From Mediterraneibacter glycyrrhizinilyticus (GTDB lineage: Bacteria > Bacillota > Clostridia > Lachnospirales > Lachnospiraceae): a stretch of DNA of 64,000 nucleotides. The notes below the pieces were generated by a model. The model worked only from the letters and a program-made list of their open reading frames with translations, did no database searches and had not been told where the DNA came from. The position numbers and the translations under genes were made by a program. Positions within the stretch are counted from its first letter, which is position 1. Each line of letters opens with the position of its first letter. This document shows positions 29,547 through 38,672 of this stretch, piece by piece. The stretch spans positions 62,733 to 126,732 of the forward strand of contig NZ_JADMSO010000009.1 of assembly GCF_015560805.1 (NCBI RefSeq), written 5' to 3'.

Positions 29547-30435
29547 GATAATACCTGCTTTCTTCCCCGTTCAGGATCGCGGTTCCGATCCCTCTGTTTG
29601 TAAAGATCTCAAGCAGCAGACAATGCGGGATCCGACCATCCAGAATATGTACCCGCGACACACCGTTTTCGATCGCATCGATACAGTTCTGCAGTTTCGG
29701 GAGCATTCCTCCTCCGATATATCCCTCTGCCATCAATTTCTCTGCTTCTTCCACCCAGAGTTCCGAAATCAGCGAGGACGGATCTTCCGGATCTTTATAC
29801 ACACCCTCGATATCTGTCAGGAATGCCAGTTTTTCTGCTTTCATCGCACGCGCGATCGCACAGGCGGCATCATCCGCATTGATATTATATGTCTGAAATT
29901 CATCGTCCAGACCAATCGGGCAGACGATCGGAAGAAAATCTTTTTCCAGCAGATCATAAAGGATCTGCGCATTGACTTCCTTTACTTCTCCGACAAATCC
30001 GATGTCTTTTCCGTCCGAATATTTTTTCTCTACTTTCAAAAGCCCGCCGTCTTTTCCGCTGATTCCGATCGCGCGGACACCCAGTTCCTCCACATGCTGC
30101 ACGAGACTTTTGTTGACCTTGCCAAGCACCATCTCTGCCACTTCCATCGTCTCCGCGTCGGTCACACGCAGTCCGTTGATGAACTTCGGTTCCATTCCGA
30201 CTTTGCCGACCCATTTGCTGATCTCTTTTCCGCCGCCGTGCACAATGATCGGTTTAAACCCAACCAATTTCAAAAGAGTGACGTCTTCGATCACCCGTTT
30301 TTTCAATTCCTCGTCCACCATCGCGCTGCCGCCGTATTTTACGACGATGATCTTCCTGTTAAATCTCTGGATGTACGGAAGCGCCTCGATCAATACTTCC
30401 GCCTTATCCAGATACTGCTGCATATTTTTATTCAT
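29536..30435 (-). CDS. argB: Acetylglutamate kinase
   Basis: A 299-residue amino-acid kinase family enzyme that phosphorylates N-acetylglutamate. Motifs are [50 protein letters not shown] and [10 protein letters not shown]. The amino-terminal helix ([18 protein letters not shown]) matches the arginine-sensitive, hexameric type of the enzyme, which suggests feedback inhibition by arginine. The gene lies between argJ (59-base gap) and argD. Confidence 0.96.
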   Translation of the reverse strand: MNKNMQQYLDKAEVLIEALPYIQRFNRKIIVVKYGGSAMVDEELKKRVIEDVTLLKLVGFKPIIVHGGGKEISKWVGKVGMEPKFINGLRVTDAETMEVAEMVLGKVNKSLVQHVEELGVRAIGISGKDGGLLKVEKKYSDGKDIGFVGEVKEVNAQILYDLLEKDFLPIVCPIGLDDEFQTYNINADDAACAIARAMKAEKLAFLTDIEGVYKDPEDPSSLISELWVEEAEKLMAEGYIGGGMLPKLQNCIDAIENGVSRVHILDGRIPHCLLLEIFTNRGIGTAILNGEESRYYHGE

Positions 30436-30494
30436 AGTATTCCCTTTCTTTCCCGTTTCTGATGCTGTCTTCTTCTGTCCGATACGCCGAATGA

Positions 30495-31718
30495 TCAGCT
30501 TCTGTAATCTGCATTAATGTCAATATAGCCATGCGTCAGATCGCATCCCCAAGCCGTCGCGTTTTCTGTTCCCTCCTTGATATCCGCCGTCGCGGTCACT
30601 TCCGGTTCGGAAAGAATCTTAGTCGCTTCGTCCTCACTGTAATCGAGAGCCACACCGTCCTCGATCAACTGGATTTTTCCTGCGGCACTTTCAATATACA
30701 GATCTACTTTTTCCGGATCAAATTGGGCTCCGGAATATCCCATCGCACAGAGGATCCGTCCCCAGTTCGCATCATGTCCTGCGATCGCTGCTTTTGTCAG
30801 ATTGGAGCAGACAATGGATTTTGCAAGCACTTTCGCCTGTTCTTTTGTCGCTGCTCCTGTCACCTTTGCTTCAAAAAGCGCCGTGGCGCCCTCGCCGTCC
30901 CCCGCCATCTTCTTTGCAAGCGTCTCGTTCACCACATGCAGCGCCGCTGCGAACTGTTCATATTCCGGTGTTCCGCAATGGATTTTCGGATTCTTTGCTT
31001 TGCCGTTTGCGAGAAGCAGTACCGTATCGTTTGTCGAAGTATCTCCATCCACGGAGATCATATTATATGTATCTTTGACGTCTTCACTCAACGCCCTCTG
31101 CAGCGCTTTTTTTGTGATCGCCGCATCCGTCGTGATAAACGCCAGCATCGTGCACATATTCGGATGGATCATCCCGGATCCTTTCGCCATTCCTCCGATC
31201 GTCACGGTCTCTCCCCCGATTTCCAATGTAACCGCAATTTCTTTTTCCTTTGTGTCCGTCGTCATGATCGCCTTTGCCGCTTCATGTCCTGCCGCAAGAT
31301 CTCCGCTTTTATTCTTTTCCAGCATCCCGATCCCCGCTTTGATACGTTCCATCGGGATCTGCATTCCGATCACACCGGTGGATCCGACCATTACGCCGTT
31401 TGGATCCACCCCCAACGTCTGCGCCGCCTGCTCGGCTGTTTCCTTGCAGATCTGCATTCCGTTCTCTCCGGTACATGCATTTGCGATCCCGGAATTCACA
31501 ATGACTGCCTGGCATTTCACGCCGGAATCTACGACCTGACGATCCCATTTCACCGGAGCCGCTTTCACCACATTCGTTGTAAATGTTCCGGCTGCTTTAC
31601 ATGGCTTTTTGCTGTATATCAGCGCCATATCGGTCCGTCCCTGATATTTGATCCCTGCCTGGGCTGCCGCCGCCTCGAATCCTTTCGCCGCGGTCACTCC
31701 GCCTTTGATTATTTCCAT
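30495..31718 (-). CDS. argJ: Glutamate N-acetyltransferase (ArgJ)
   Basis: A 407-residue ArgJ that recycles the acetyl group from acetylornithine to glutamate and may also make acetylglutamate from acetyl-CoA. Motifs include [19 protein letters not shown], where the Thr before MLAF is the self-cleavage nucleophile that splits the protein into two chains. The end [15 protein letters not shown] is typical. I use the ATG at 31718, preceded by AGAGGG; the frame extends 17 codons upstream into the GNAT stop region. Whether it is mono- or bifunctional cannot be decided from sequence alone. The GNAT gene just upstream may bear on that. Confidence 0.96.
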   Translation of the reverse strand: MEIIKGGVTAAKGFEAAAAQAGIKYQGRTDMALIYSKKPCKAAGTFTTNVVKAAPVKWDRQVVDSGVKCQAVIVNSGIANACTGENGMQICKETAEQAAQTLGVDPNGVMVGSTGVIGMQIPMERIKAGIGMLEKNKSGDLAAGHEAAKAIMTTDTKEKEIAVTLEIGGETVTIGGMAKGSGMIHPNMCTMLAFITTDAAITKKALQRALSEDVKDTYNMISVDGDTSTNDTVLLLANGKAKNPKIHCGTPEYEQFAAALHVVNETLAKKMAGDGEGATALFEAKVTGAATKEQAKVLAKSIVCSNLTKAAIAGHDANWGRILCAMGYSGAQFDPEKVDLYIESAAGKIQLIEDGVALDYSEDEATKILSEPEVTATADIKEGTENATAWGCDLTHGYIDINADYRS

Positions 31719-31734
31719 GATCCATCCCTCTTTC

Positions 31735-32184
31735 CTACTGTTCGTTAAATGCTGTGATATTTTTTTCATTCAATGTAAATTCATAATAATTCAGATCCAG
31801 CCGTTCTGTCCATCCAATCGTATTCCAAAAGGCATTCCCGATATCATTTTCCGTGAATGCGATCAAGGAAACTTTACTGATCTGCTCTTCTTTCAATTTT
31901 TCCATTGCCCGTACAACCATCGCTTTTCCGATGCCGTGTCTTCTGTATCCCTCGTGCACACAGACATGATAGAGACACCCTCTTCTTCCGTCATGACCGC
32001 ACAAAATACTTCCCACGATCTTCCCGTCCATCTCCGCCACTACACTGGTTGTCGGATTCCGTTTCAAAAAACGCTCGACGCCCTCTTTCGAATCGTCGAT
32101 ACTTCGGATCCCGAATCCTTTGATCGTCATCCAGAGTTCGTGAACGCCCTCGTAATCTTCTATCTGCATTGTTCTGACTGTCAT
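31735..32184 (-). CDS. GNAT acetyltransferase within the arginine operon
   Basis: A 149-residue GNAT protein. The acetyl-CoA binding motif is VHEGYRRHGIGKAMV (R-x-x-G-x-G/A type), followed by a NAFWNTIGWTE segment for the last strands. It lies between argC (20-base gap) and argJ (16-base gap) in the same direction, so it is co-transcribed. Because the pathway starts with acetylation of glutamate, a role as an N-acetylglutamate synthase is tempting. The sequence, however, looks like a generic YpeA-like GNAT and does not show a specific synthase signature, so the substrate is undecided. Confidence 0.85.
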   Translation of the reverse strand: MTVRTMQIEDYEGVHELWMTIKGFGIRSIDDSKEGVERFLKRNPTTSVVAEMDGKIVGSILCGHDGRRGCLYHVCVHEGYRRHGIGKAMVVRAMEKLKEEQISKVSLIAFTENDIGNAFWNTIGWTERLDLNYYEFTLNEKNITAFNEQ

Positions 32185-32204
32185 ATTCGGTCACCTCATT
32201 TTTC

Positions 32205-33245
32205 TTACGGGAACATCGGCACCAGTTCAAGCCCTTCTCTCTCCGGAAGTCCGAACATCAGGTTCATATTCTGCACTGCCTGACCTGCTGCCCCTTTGAC
32301 CAGATTATCGATCGCCCCCATCATAATGATCCGCTTCGTCCGCGGATCGATCTGGAATCCGATATCCACATAGTTGCTTCCCTCGACCCATTTTGTTTCG
32401 GGGCAGATTCCTTTGTCCAATACCCGGATAAATTTCTCATCCTCGTAATATTTGTCATAAATCGCTTTTACCTCTTCCCAGCTCACATCTTTTTTCAGTT
32501 TTGCATACTCCGTCGCGAGGATTCCGCGATTCATCGGAACAAGATGAGGTGTAAAGTTCAACACGACTTCTTCTCCGGATGCATATCCGAGCTGTTCTTC
32601 AATTTCCGGCGTGTGACGATGCGTCGCCACACCGTATGCTTTCATATTTTCATTGACCTCGCAGAACAGATTTGCCGTCTTAGCCCCCCGTCCTGCTCCG
32701 GACGTTCCTGATTTTGCATCGATGATCAGCGTGCTCATATCGATCAGCCCCTCTTTTGCCAGCGGATAAGCTGTCAGGATCGAACAGGTCGTATAGCATC
32801 CCGGATTCGCAACAAGTCTTGCTTTTTTCACCTCTTCCCGGTTCACTTCACACAATCCATATACCGCCTCTTCAATAAACTGCGGGCTCTTATGTTCGAT
32901 CCCATACCATTTTTCGTAGACCGATACATCTTTGATCCGAAAGTCCGCGCTTAGATCCACGATCTTTACTTTGGAAAGAATCTGCTCATTTACAAGCGAT
33001 GCACACAGTCCCTGCGGAGTTGCCGTGAAGATCACATCCACCTGCTCTGCCAGTTCTTCCATATTATCATCCATACAAACTGCATCAACGATCTGAAATA
33101 AATTCTGATATACCGATGCATATTTCTGATCTATATAACTTCTGGAGCCGTACCATTTGATTTCCACATCTTTATGTGCCGTAAGGATCCGGACTAATTC
33201 TCCTCCCGCATATCCGGTTGCTCCGATAATTCCTGCTTTGATCAT
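32205..33245 (-). CDS. argC: N-acetyl-gamma-glutamyl-phosphate reductase
   Basis: A 346-residue NADP-dependent reductase, the third step of arginine synthesis. The amino end IGATGYAGGELVRIL binds the cofactor, and ANPGCYTTCSIL holds the catalytic cysteine. HRHTPEIEEQL and HLVPMNRGIL are also family features. The length matches type 1 ArgC. It is the first gene of the operon, about 90 bases downstream of an ARG-box promoter. Confidence 0.96.
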   Translation of the reverse strand: MIKAGIIGATGYAGGELVRILTAHKDVEIKWYGSRSYIDQKYASVYQNLFQIVDAVCMDDNMEELAEQVDVIFTATPQGLCASLVNEQILSKVKIVDLSADFRIKDVSVYEKWYGIEHKSPQFIEEAVYGLCEVNREEVKKARLVANPGCYTTCSILTAYPLAKEGLIDMSTLIIDAKSGTSGAGRGAKTANLFCEVNENMKAYGVATHRHTPEIEEQLGYASGEEVVLNFTPHLVPMNRGILATEYAKLKKDVSWEEVKAIYDKYYEDEKFIRVLDKGICPETKWVEGSNYVDIGFQIDPRTKRIIMMGAIDNLVKGAAGQAVQNMNLMFGLPEREGLELVPMFP

Positions 33246-33339
33246 AGTATTACCATCCTTCCCTCCTGAAAATCATATACTTCCCTGTATAGGACGCCAA
33301 GACAAAAAATACCTGACATCCTGTATATTAGAAAAGCAC

Positions 33340-33376
33340 TTGCATAATTATACATCTAAGATGAATAATATGCAAG
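33340..33376 (-). promoter_or_regulatory. Arginine operon promoter with two ARG boxes
   Basis: On the minus strand TTGCAT (33370-33375) and TATAAT (33347-33352) are 17 bases apart. Each box lies in an ARG-like site: CTTGCATATTATTCAT over the -35 and ATGTATAATTATGCAA over the -10. ArgR/AhrC bound with arginine would cover both. The two sites also form an inverted repeat followed by TTTTCT, so a weak terminator for proA is an additional possibility. Confidence 0.82.
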
Positions 33377-33402
33377 TGCCAGTTTCAAAAAATTTTAACA
33401 AA

Positions 33403-34653
33403 TCAAGGACGTACCTGTCCGTTTCCGAAAATAATATATTTTGTCGTCGTCAGCGCCGTCAGTCCCATCGGTCCTCTCGCATGCAGTTTCTGCGTGCTGA
33501 TCCCGATCTCTGCGCCAAATCCAAATTCAAATCCGTCGGTAAACCGCGTCGATGCGTTTACATATACCGCAGCGGCGTCGATCTCATCCTGGAATTTCAG
33601 TGCATTTGCATAGTCTTTTGTGATGATCGATTCCGAATGTCCCGTATTGTAACGATTGATATGGTCGATCGCCTCCTCCAGCGAATCGACGATCTTCATT
33701 GAGATCACTGCATCCAGATATTCGGTTCCCCAGTCTTCTTCCGAAGCCTCGGCGATCTCTGTTGTGATCCGGCATGCACGTTCATCCCCGCGGATCTCCA
33801 CCTGATGCTGCTTTAAACACTGCACGATCATCGGTACTACTTCCGACGCAACACGCTGATGGATCACAAGCGATTCACAGGCGTTGCAGACACCCATACG
33901 CTGTGTCTTCGCATTTTCAATGATCTCCACCGCCATATTCAGATCCGCACTTTCATCCACATAAATATGACAGTTTCCGGTACCGGTCTCGATCACCGGA
34001 ACCGTGCTGTTTTCCACAACCGATGCGATCAGTCCGGCGCCGCCTCTCGGAATCAGGACGTCAATATATCCATGCAGCTTCATCATCTGCTGTACCGTCT
34101 CCCGGCTCGTATTCTCCACCAAAAGGATCAGATCCTGTGAAAGCCGTTCTTTGCGAAGTCCCTCTTTAATCACATGGACGATCGCCAGATTGGAATGGAT
34201 CGCGTCGCTTCCGCCGCGCAGGATCACTGCATTTCCGGTCTTAAAGCAAAGTCCGAACGCATCTGCCGTCACATTCGGGCGGGATTCATAAATAATGCCG
34301 ACTACACCGAGCGGAACCCGTTTCTGTCCGATCCGAAGTCCGTTCGGACGGTTCCACATCCGCAGTACCTCTCCGACCGGATCTTCCAGCGCCGCGATCT
34401 GACGCAGTCCTTCCGCCATTCCCTCGATCCGCTCTTTTGTCAGACAAAGCCGATCGATCAATGATTTTTTCATTCCCCGGGCTTCAGCTTCTTTTAAGTC
34501 TTTCGCATTTTCACTCAGGAGCCACTCCGTCTGAGCGACCAGCTCTTCCGCGACTGTGACAAGTCCCCGGTTCTTTTCTTCCGTGCCAAGCCTTGCCGCC
34601 TCTCTGGCTGCCTCTTTTGCCCGTTTACCAAGTATTTCCATATAATTTTCCAT
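33403..34653 (-). CDS. proA: Gamma-glutamyl phosphate reductase
   Basis: A 416-residue aldehyde-dehydrogenase-like enzyme that reduces glutamyl-5-phosphate to the semialdehyde in proline synthesis. It has [29 protein letters not shown], and the catalytic cysteine in [14 protein letters not shown]. The end [15 protein letters not shown] is a family signature. GGAGG lies ten bases before the ATG. The start overlaps the end of proB by 29 bases, so the enzymes are coupled, which suits a pathway with an unstable intermediate. Confidence 0.97.
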   Translation of the reverse strand: MENYMEILGKRAKEAAREAARLGTEEKNRGLVTVAEELVAQTEWLLSENAKDLKEAEARGMKKSLIDRLCLTKERIEGMAEGLRQIAALEDPVGEVLRMWNRPNGLRIGQKRVPLGVVGIIYESRPNVTADAFGLCFKTGNAVILRGGSDAIHSNLAIVHVIKEGLRKERLSQDLILLVENTSRETVQQMMKLHGYIDVLIPRGGAGLIASVVENSTVPVIETGTGNCHIYVDESADLNMAVEIIENAKTQRMGVCNACESLVIHQRVASEVVPMIVQCLKQHQVEIRGDERACRITTEIAEASEEDWGTEYLDAVISMKIVDSLEEAIDHINRYNTGHSESIITKDYANALKFQDEIDAAAVYVNASTRFTDGFEFGFGAEIGISTQKLHARGPMGLTALTTTKYIIFGNGQVRP

Positions 34654-35551
34654 CGACGTTTTCCTCCATCTTCTTCTGGCGCTTTACCTGCCTGCGGAAC
34701 TGCGCCCGTTCCGGCGCCAGTTCGTTTTCCAGTTCCTTTCCATGCTCTCTCGACAAAAATAACGTTCCGACTTTTTTCCCCGACATGATATCATTGATCG
34801 CATAGATATTGTCACCGTTGGCGATCACCATATCTGCCCCTGCTCTCGTCGCCACTTTTGCCGCATTGACTTTTGTCGCCATTCCTCCCGTGCCGAAGTC
34901 ACTGGAAGAACCGCCCGCCATCTGTTCCAGTTTCTCGTCGATCTCCACGACGGTATGGATAAAACGGGCGTTTGGATTGCTCTTCGGATCTGCGGTATAC
35001 ATTCCCTCAATATCGGAAAGCAGGATCAAAAGATCCGCCTCGACCAGTTCTGCCACATTGGCTGCCAGCGTATCATTGTCCCCAAAGTTCCCATATGCAA
35101 GCTCATCGACGGAAATCGCATCGTTCTCATTGACGATTGGGACAACATGCATATTCAGCAGTGCGTCAAATGTCTGACGCGCGTTCTTTCTGCACTCTTC
35201 GTTCGTGACCGACTCCTTTGTCAGAAGAACCTGCGCGGTGAGCTGGCTGTATTCGTTAAATAATTTTTCATAGATCATCATCAGCCTGCCCTGTCCGACC
35301 GCAGCACATGCCTGCTTCTCAGCTTCCGTATCCGGCCGGTGATCCAATCCCAGCGCATTTCTCCCAACGCCCACAGCGCCGGAAGATACGACGATCACTT
35401 CTTTTCCCTGATTCCGAAGATTGATCAGGATCCGCACAAACTTCTCCAGTTTATCCAGATTAATATTCCCGGTTTCTTCATAAGTAATCGTAGTCGTTCC
35501 TACTTTTATCACAATTCGTTTCTTTTTGCTTAAAATCTCTTTTCTGTCCAT
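34625..35551 (-). CDS. proB: Glutamate 5-kinase, short form
   Basis: A 308-residue amino-acid kinase that phosphorylates glutamate. Motifs are [55 protein letters not shown] and [16 protein letters not shown]. Most ProB proteins are about 370 residues and have a carboxy-terminal PUA domain. Here the kinase domain is followed only by about 45 charged residues, so the PUA domain is missing. Kinase-only forms are known, and the PUA domain affects regulation by proline more than catalysis. It is the first gene of proBA. Confidence 0.95.
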   Translation of the reverse strand: MDRKEILSKKKRIVIKVGTTTITYEETGNINLDKLEKFVRILINLRNQGKEVIVVSSGAVGVGRNALGLDHRPDTEAEKQACAAVGQGRLMMIYEKLFNEYSQLTAQVLLTKESVTNEECRKNARQTFDALLNMHVVPIVNENDAISVDELAYGNFGDNDTLAANVAELVEADLLILLSDIEGMYTADPKSNPNARFIHTVVEIDEKLEQMAGGSSSDFGTGGMATKVNAAKVATRAGADMVIANGDNIYAINDIMSGKKVGTLFLSREHGKELENELAPERAQFRRQVKRQKKMEENVDGKLYGNTW

Positions 35552-35623
35552 CTCTCTATGAAACCGCCCTCTGTTCTTTTTCCATTCCTCATATTAGAAA
35601 GCTGTAAGACCGCTTTCCATTGG

Positions 35624-35668
35624 TAGCGTCAGTGTACAAGTGGAAATACGCCTTGTACACTAACGCTA
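35624..35668. repeat. Inverted-repeat element, minimal copy (E2)
   Basis: TAGCGTCAGTGTACAAG, eleven bases, CTTGTACACTAACGCTA: only the two ends of the E1 family with almost nothing between, flanked by TA. It lies between proB and the GTPase-NYN gene and looks like an internal-deletion product. Confidence 0.8.
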
Positions 35669-35692
35669 TCTTCACTCAAAATTTTTCATTTG

Positions 35693-38461
35693 TCAAGAGC
35701 AACGATTTCCGTCCGGTATATTTTCATCGCTTCCAACACTTGCATTTTCTTTCCCTAGCCGTACTTCTTCCATTTCTTTCGCCGTCTCTTCATCCAAATA
35801 ATGAAACAGATAATTTTTCGTACTTTCCGCTTTTTCCATATGATTTTCACGCAGCTCTTTCTGCGCCAGTACGATCTCGGTATGCAGTTCCTTTGCCGAC
35901 AGCAAATGACATCCCTGTCCGCGGATGATCACCTGTTCCGTGCCGTCCGAAGTTGCGACGGTGACTTCATATTTCCGCCCGATCTCATGTGCAACTTTTT
36001 CGATATACTGATCTGCGGTTTCCGCTTCCTTTGTATAAACGACATGGATATTATGATATTGCTGTATCTCGCCCGGAAATCCCTCTACCTTATATGCATC
36101 AAATACAAGGATCAAGGTACACTTCCGGATTCCCTGATAATTGCTCAAAATGTCCATCAGCCGCCCGCGCGCACCGTCAATGTTGATCTTGGCCAACTCG
36201 CGGAGTTCTTCCCATGCAAAGATAATATTATAACCGTCCACCAGCAAATATTCCTTTCGGCGCTCCCGTTTTCTGCTCTTATATTCTCCGGTACTGTTTG
36301 AACCAGTATCCAGTTCTGTCTTTCGATAAGAATATTTTTTTCTCGCCTGCTCCCGTTTCCGTCGGGAGGCTTCCGCCATCTTTTCCAGTTCCCGTTCCTC
36401 TTCCGGTGACAGACTGCTTACATATCTGGCTCTCTGCACCGCCGCGCTGACCGCCTGTTCGTCAAACGGATCCTGCTCCGGCTCTTCCTCTTTTGGTTTG
36501 AAGACCGACTCCAGATGCATATAATCCTCCACCTGATCCCACGGCACTACAAATCCCGCCCCATGGGCACAAAATACCGAACCGGTCGGATTCTCCAGAT
36601 CCCGCTCCGAATCATAGCCGATCGCTGTGAGCACTTCCTCGGCATTGCTGCATGGCTTGTACCCACTCAGACTGCAGGAAAGCCGTCCCCGCCCCTTAGT
36701 ATAGGAAATCACTTTCCTCTGATAATCCTGCATCAGAGCAACCGGCGCTTCCCCGCTGAGCACTGCCATCTCGCCGATCTGCTCCGGCGATCCGAATGTT
36801 CCGTTCATCCGCTGAAGATCCGAGAGCGCACGTCCGACCATCTCCGACGGAACTTCCAGTCTGTATTCATAATATGGCTCCAACAGTACGCTTTCTGCCT
36901 TTTTCAATCCCTGCCGCACAGCCCGGTAAGTTGCCTGCCGGAAATCACCGCCCTCCGTGTGCTTTTGGTGTGCCCGACCGGAAACAAGTGTGATCTGCAT
37001 ATCCGTGACCGGCGATCCGCTCAACACCCCCAAATGTTCTTTTTCTTCCAAATGTGTCAGGATCAGACGCTGCCAGTTTTTATCCAGCACATCTTCACTG
37101 CAATTGGACAGAAAATGCATTCCGCTTCCGGGTTCTCCCGGCTCCAACAGCAGATGGACTTCCGCGTAATGCCGGAGCGGTTCAAAATGTCCGACTCCCT
37201 CCACGGTATTTCGGATCGTTTCTTTATATACAATATTTCCGGCTCCGAACTCCACACGCACACCAAACCGTTCCGCGATCATACTTTTCAGGATCTCTGT
37301 CTGGACTTCTCCCATCAACTGCGCGTGGATCTCTCCCAGGCGTTCATTCCATACAATATGGAGCAGCGGTTCTTCCTCTTCCAGTTGCTTCAGATTCTGC
37401 AGCATTTTATGCACATCACAATCCTGCGGAATCCGGATCTGATAAGTCAGTACCGGTTCCAGCACCGGAAGAAACGATTCTGACTCGCATCCGATTCCCT
37501 CGCCCGGATAGGTTTTGGAAAGTCCGGTCACAGCACAGACTTCCCCGGCTTTCACCTGCCCTGCCGTCTCATATTTTGCTCCGGAATAAATACGGATCTG
37601 ATTCACTTTCTCTTCCAAAAGTTCTTCTTTTACATTCAGGCAGCCGCCGGTCACTTTTAAAAATGTCAGACGGTTCCCCTGCTCGTCCCTTGCGATTTTG
37701 TATACTTTTGCACCAAATGCTTCCGGATAAGACGGCTCTCTCGTCAATACCGAGACCGCATGCATCATTTCTTCCACGCCGTTTAACTTCAGTGCAGATC
37801 CGAAAAAGCACGGAAAAATTTTCCTTTTCGAAATCATTGAGACCAGATCTTCTTTTTCCATCTCTCCTGTTTCCAGATAGCGCTCCAGAACAGCCTCGTC
37901 ACAGACCGCTGCATTTTCGGCAAATATTTCGTCTGATAAAAGTCCGTCAATCCCCTGTTCTGATGTAAAATCAAGACAATTCCCGCTCAGATACTTCTGC
38001 AGATTCTGCATCAACTTTTTCCGGTCTGTTCCCTCCTGATCCATTTTATTGACAAAAAGAAACGTTGGGATCTCATATCTCGTCAACAATTTCCAAAGTG
38101 TCTCCGTATGCCCTTGCACGCCGTCCGCTCCGCTTACGACCAATATCGCATAATCCAGGATCTGGAGCGTCCGCTCCATCTCCGCCGAAAAGTCCACATG
38201 CCCCGGCGTATCCAGAAGAAATACTTCTGTATTTTCATCCAACACAAGCCTTGCCTGTTTGGAAAAAATCGTGATCCCTCTGGCACGCTCCAACGCAAAC
38301 GTATCCAGAAATGCATCTTTATTATCTACCCGCCCCATCTTGCGAATACTGCCGGCTGTGTAAAGCATCGCTTCCGACAGGGTTGTCTTTCCTGCATCCA
38401 CATGGGCCAATAGCCCGATACATAAATGTCTTTTTGGTCTATTTTCTGATGGATTGTTCAT
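35693..38461 (-). CDS. TetM-like ribosomal GTPase fused to a YacP/Rae1-type NYN nuclease
   Basis: A 922-residue fusion. Residues 1-690 form a translational GTPase of the TetM/EF-G type: AHVDAGKTTL (19-28), [19 protein letters not shown] and NKMDQ, then EF-G-like domains II-V ending near VFCAHGAGFVVPWDQVEDYM. A basic linker (about 690-735) follows. From residue 736 there is an NYN domain of the YacP/Rae1 type, with acidic active-site positions in LLVDGYNIIF, LVFDAYK and ATSDGTEQ. TetM relatives remove tetracycline from the ribosome, and Rae1 is a ribosome-bound A-site mRNA nuclease in Bacillus subtilis. Both halves thus target the ribosomal A site. It may be a rescue or quality-control factor rather than an antibiotic resistance protein. 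Its promoter is shared with the divergent gene. Confidence 0.9.
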   Translation of the reverse strand: MNNPSENRPKRHLCIGLLAHVDAGKTTLSEAMLYTAGSIRKMGRVDNKDAFLDTFALERARGITIFSKQARLVLDENTEVFLLDTPGHVDFSAEMERTLQILDYAILVVSGADGVQGHTETLWKLLTRYEIPTFLFVNKMDQEGTDRKKLMQNLQKYLSGNCLDFTSEQGIDGLLSDEIFAENAAVCDEAVLERYLETGEMEKEDLVSMISKRKIFPCFFGSALKLNGVEEMMHAVSVLTREPSYPEAFGAKVYKIARDEQGNRLTFLKVTGGCLNVKEELLEEKVNQIRIYSGAKYETAGQVKAGEVCAVTGLSKTYPGEGIGCESESFLPVLEPVLTYQIRIPQDCDVHKMLQNLKQLEEEEPLLHIVWNERLGEIHAQLMGEVQTEILKSMIAERFGVRVEFGAGNIVYKETIRNTVEGVGHFEPLRHYAEVHLLLEPGEPGSGMHFLSNCSEDVLDKNWQRLILTHLEEKEHLGVLSGSPVTDMQITLVSGRAHQKHTEGGDFRQATYRAVRQGLKKAESVLLEPYYEYRLEVPSEMVGRALSDLQRMNGTFGSPEQIGEMAVLSGEAPVALMQDYQRKVISYTKGRGRLSCSLSGYKPCSNAEEVLTAIGYDSERDLENPTGSVFCAHGAGFVVPWDQVEDYMHLESVFKPKEEEPEQDPFDEQAVSAAVQRARYVSSLSPEEERELEKMAEASRRKREQARKKYSYRKTELDTGSNSTGEYKSRKRERRKEYLLVDGYNIIFAWEELRELAKINIDGARGRLMDILSNYQGIRKCTLILVFDAYKVEGFPGEIQQYHNIHVVYTKEAETADQYIEKVAHEIGRKYEVTVATSDGTEQVIIRGQGCHLLSAKELHTEIVLAQKELRENHMEKAESTKNYLFHYLDEETAKEMEEVRLGKENASVGSDENIPDGNRCS

Positions 38462-38497
38462 CGAAAATACCCCTTTCTGTTCTATATTTCATGGTCC

Positions 38498-38582
38498 TAG
38501 CGTCGGTGTACAAAGAGAAACCCGCCTCAAGCCGCATAATTTCAATGGTTTTCATCGTTTTTTCCTTTGTGCATTGACGCTA
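38498..38582. repeat. Inverted-repeat element, internally deleted copy (E3)
   Basis: An 85-bp copy bounded by TA. Its left end and the next 50 bases (TAGCGTCGGTGTACAAAG, then CGCCTCAAGCCGC and TAATTTC) match the right end of E1 read in reverse complement (CGCCTCAAACCGC, TAATTTC). Its right end is TTTGTGCATTGACGCTA. It lies in the leader of the GTPase-NYN gene, between that gene and the palindromic promoter. Confidence 0.78.
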
Positions 38583-38595
38583 TTCACCCTTTTTA

Positions 38596-38631
38596 GTTTT
38601 CATTATACCGTTTCTCGTGTATAATGAAAAC
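38596..38631. promoter_or_regulatory. Palindromic bidirectional promoter
   Basis: A perfect 13-base inverted repeat, GTTTTCATTATAC (38596-38608) and its complement (38619-38631), surrounds ten bases. Each strand reads TTTTCA, 17 bases, TATAAT, so the same site can start transcription right toward the duplicated mutarotase gene and left toward the GTPase-NYN gene. It could also be the operator of a dimeric regulator. Confidence 0.7.
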
Positions 38632-38672
38632 AGCTAATTTTCGCATTACCAAAAAGCAAGGAGGTTTTTTCA

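Noticed and set aside
29545..30462. A 305-codon plus-strand frame opposite argB.
   Set aside because: Same reasons: no family, no start signal, and argB is certain on the other strand.
30531..31748. A 405-codon plus-strand reading frame across argJ.
   Set aside because: It lies wholly opposite a clear argJ gene, has low-complexity Cys/His/Arg-rich translation with no domain, and no ribosome binding site. It is a frame shadow of biased codon use.
33335..33379. The inverted repeat upstream of argC as a proA terminator only.
   Set aside because: The arms coincide with -35/-10 boxes at 17 bases and with ARG-like sites, so a regulated promoter is the better reading. Weak termination is still possible.
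35801..37968. Several long plus-strand frames (to 322 codons) opposite the GTPase-NYN gene.
   Set aside because: No recognisable protein, and the minus strand encodes an intact multi-domain protein.
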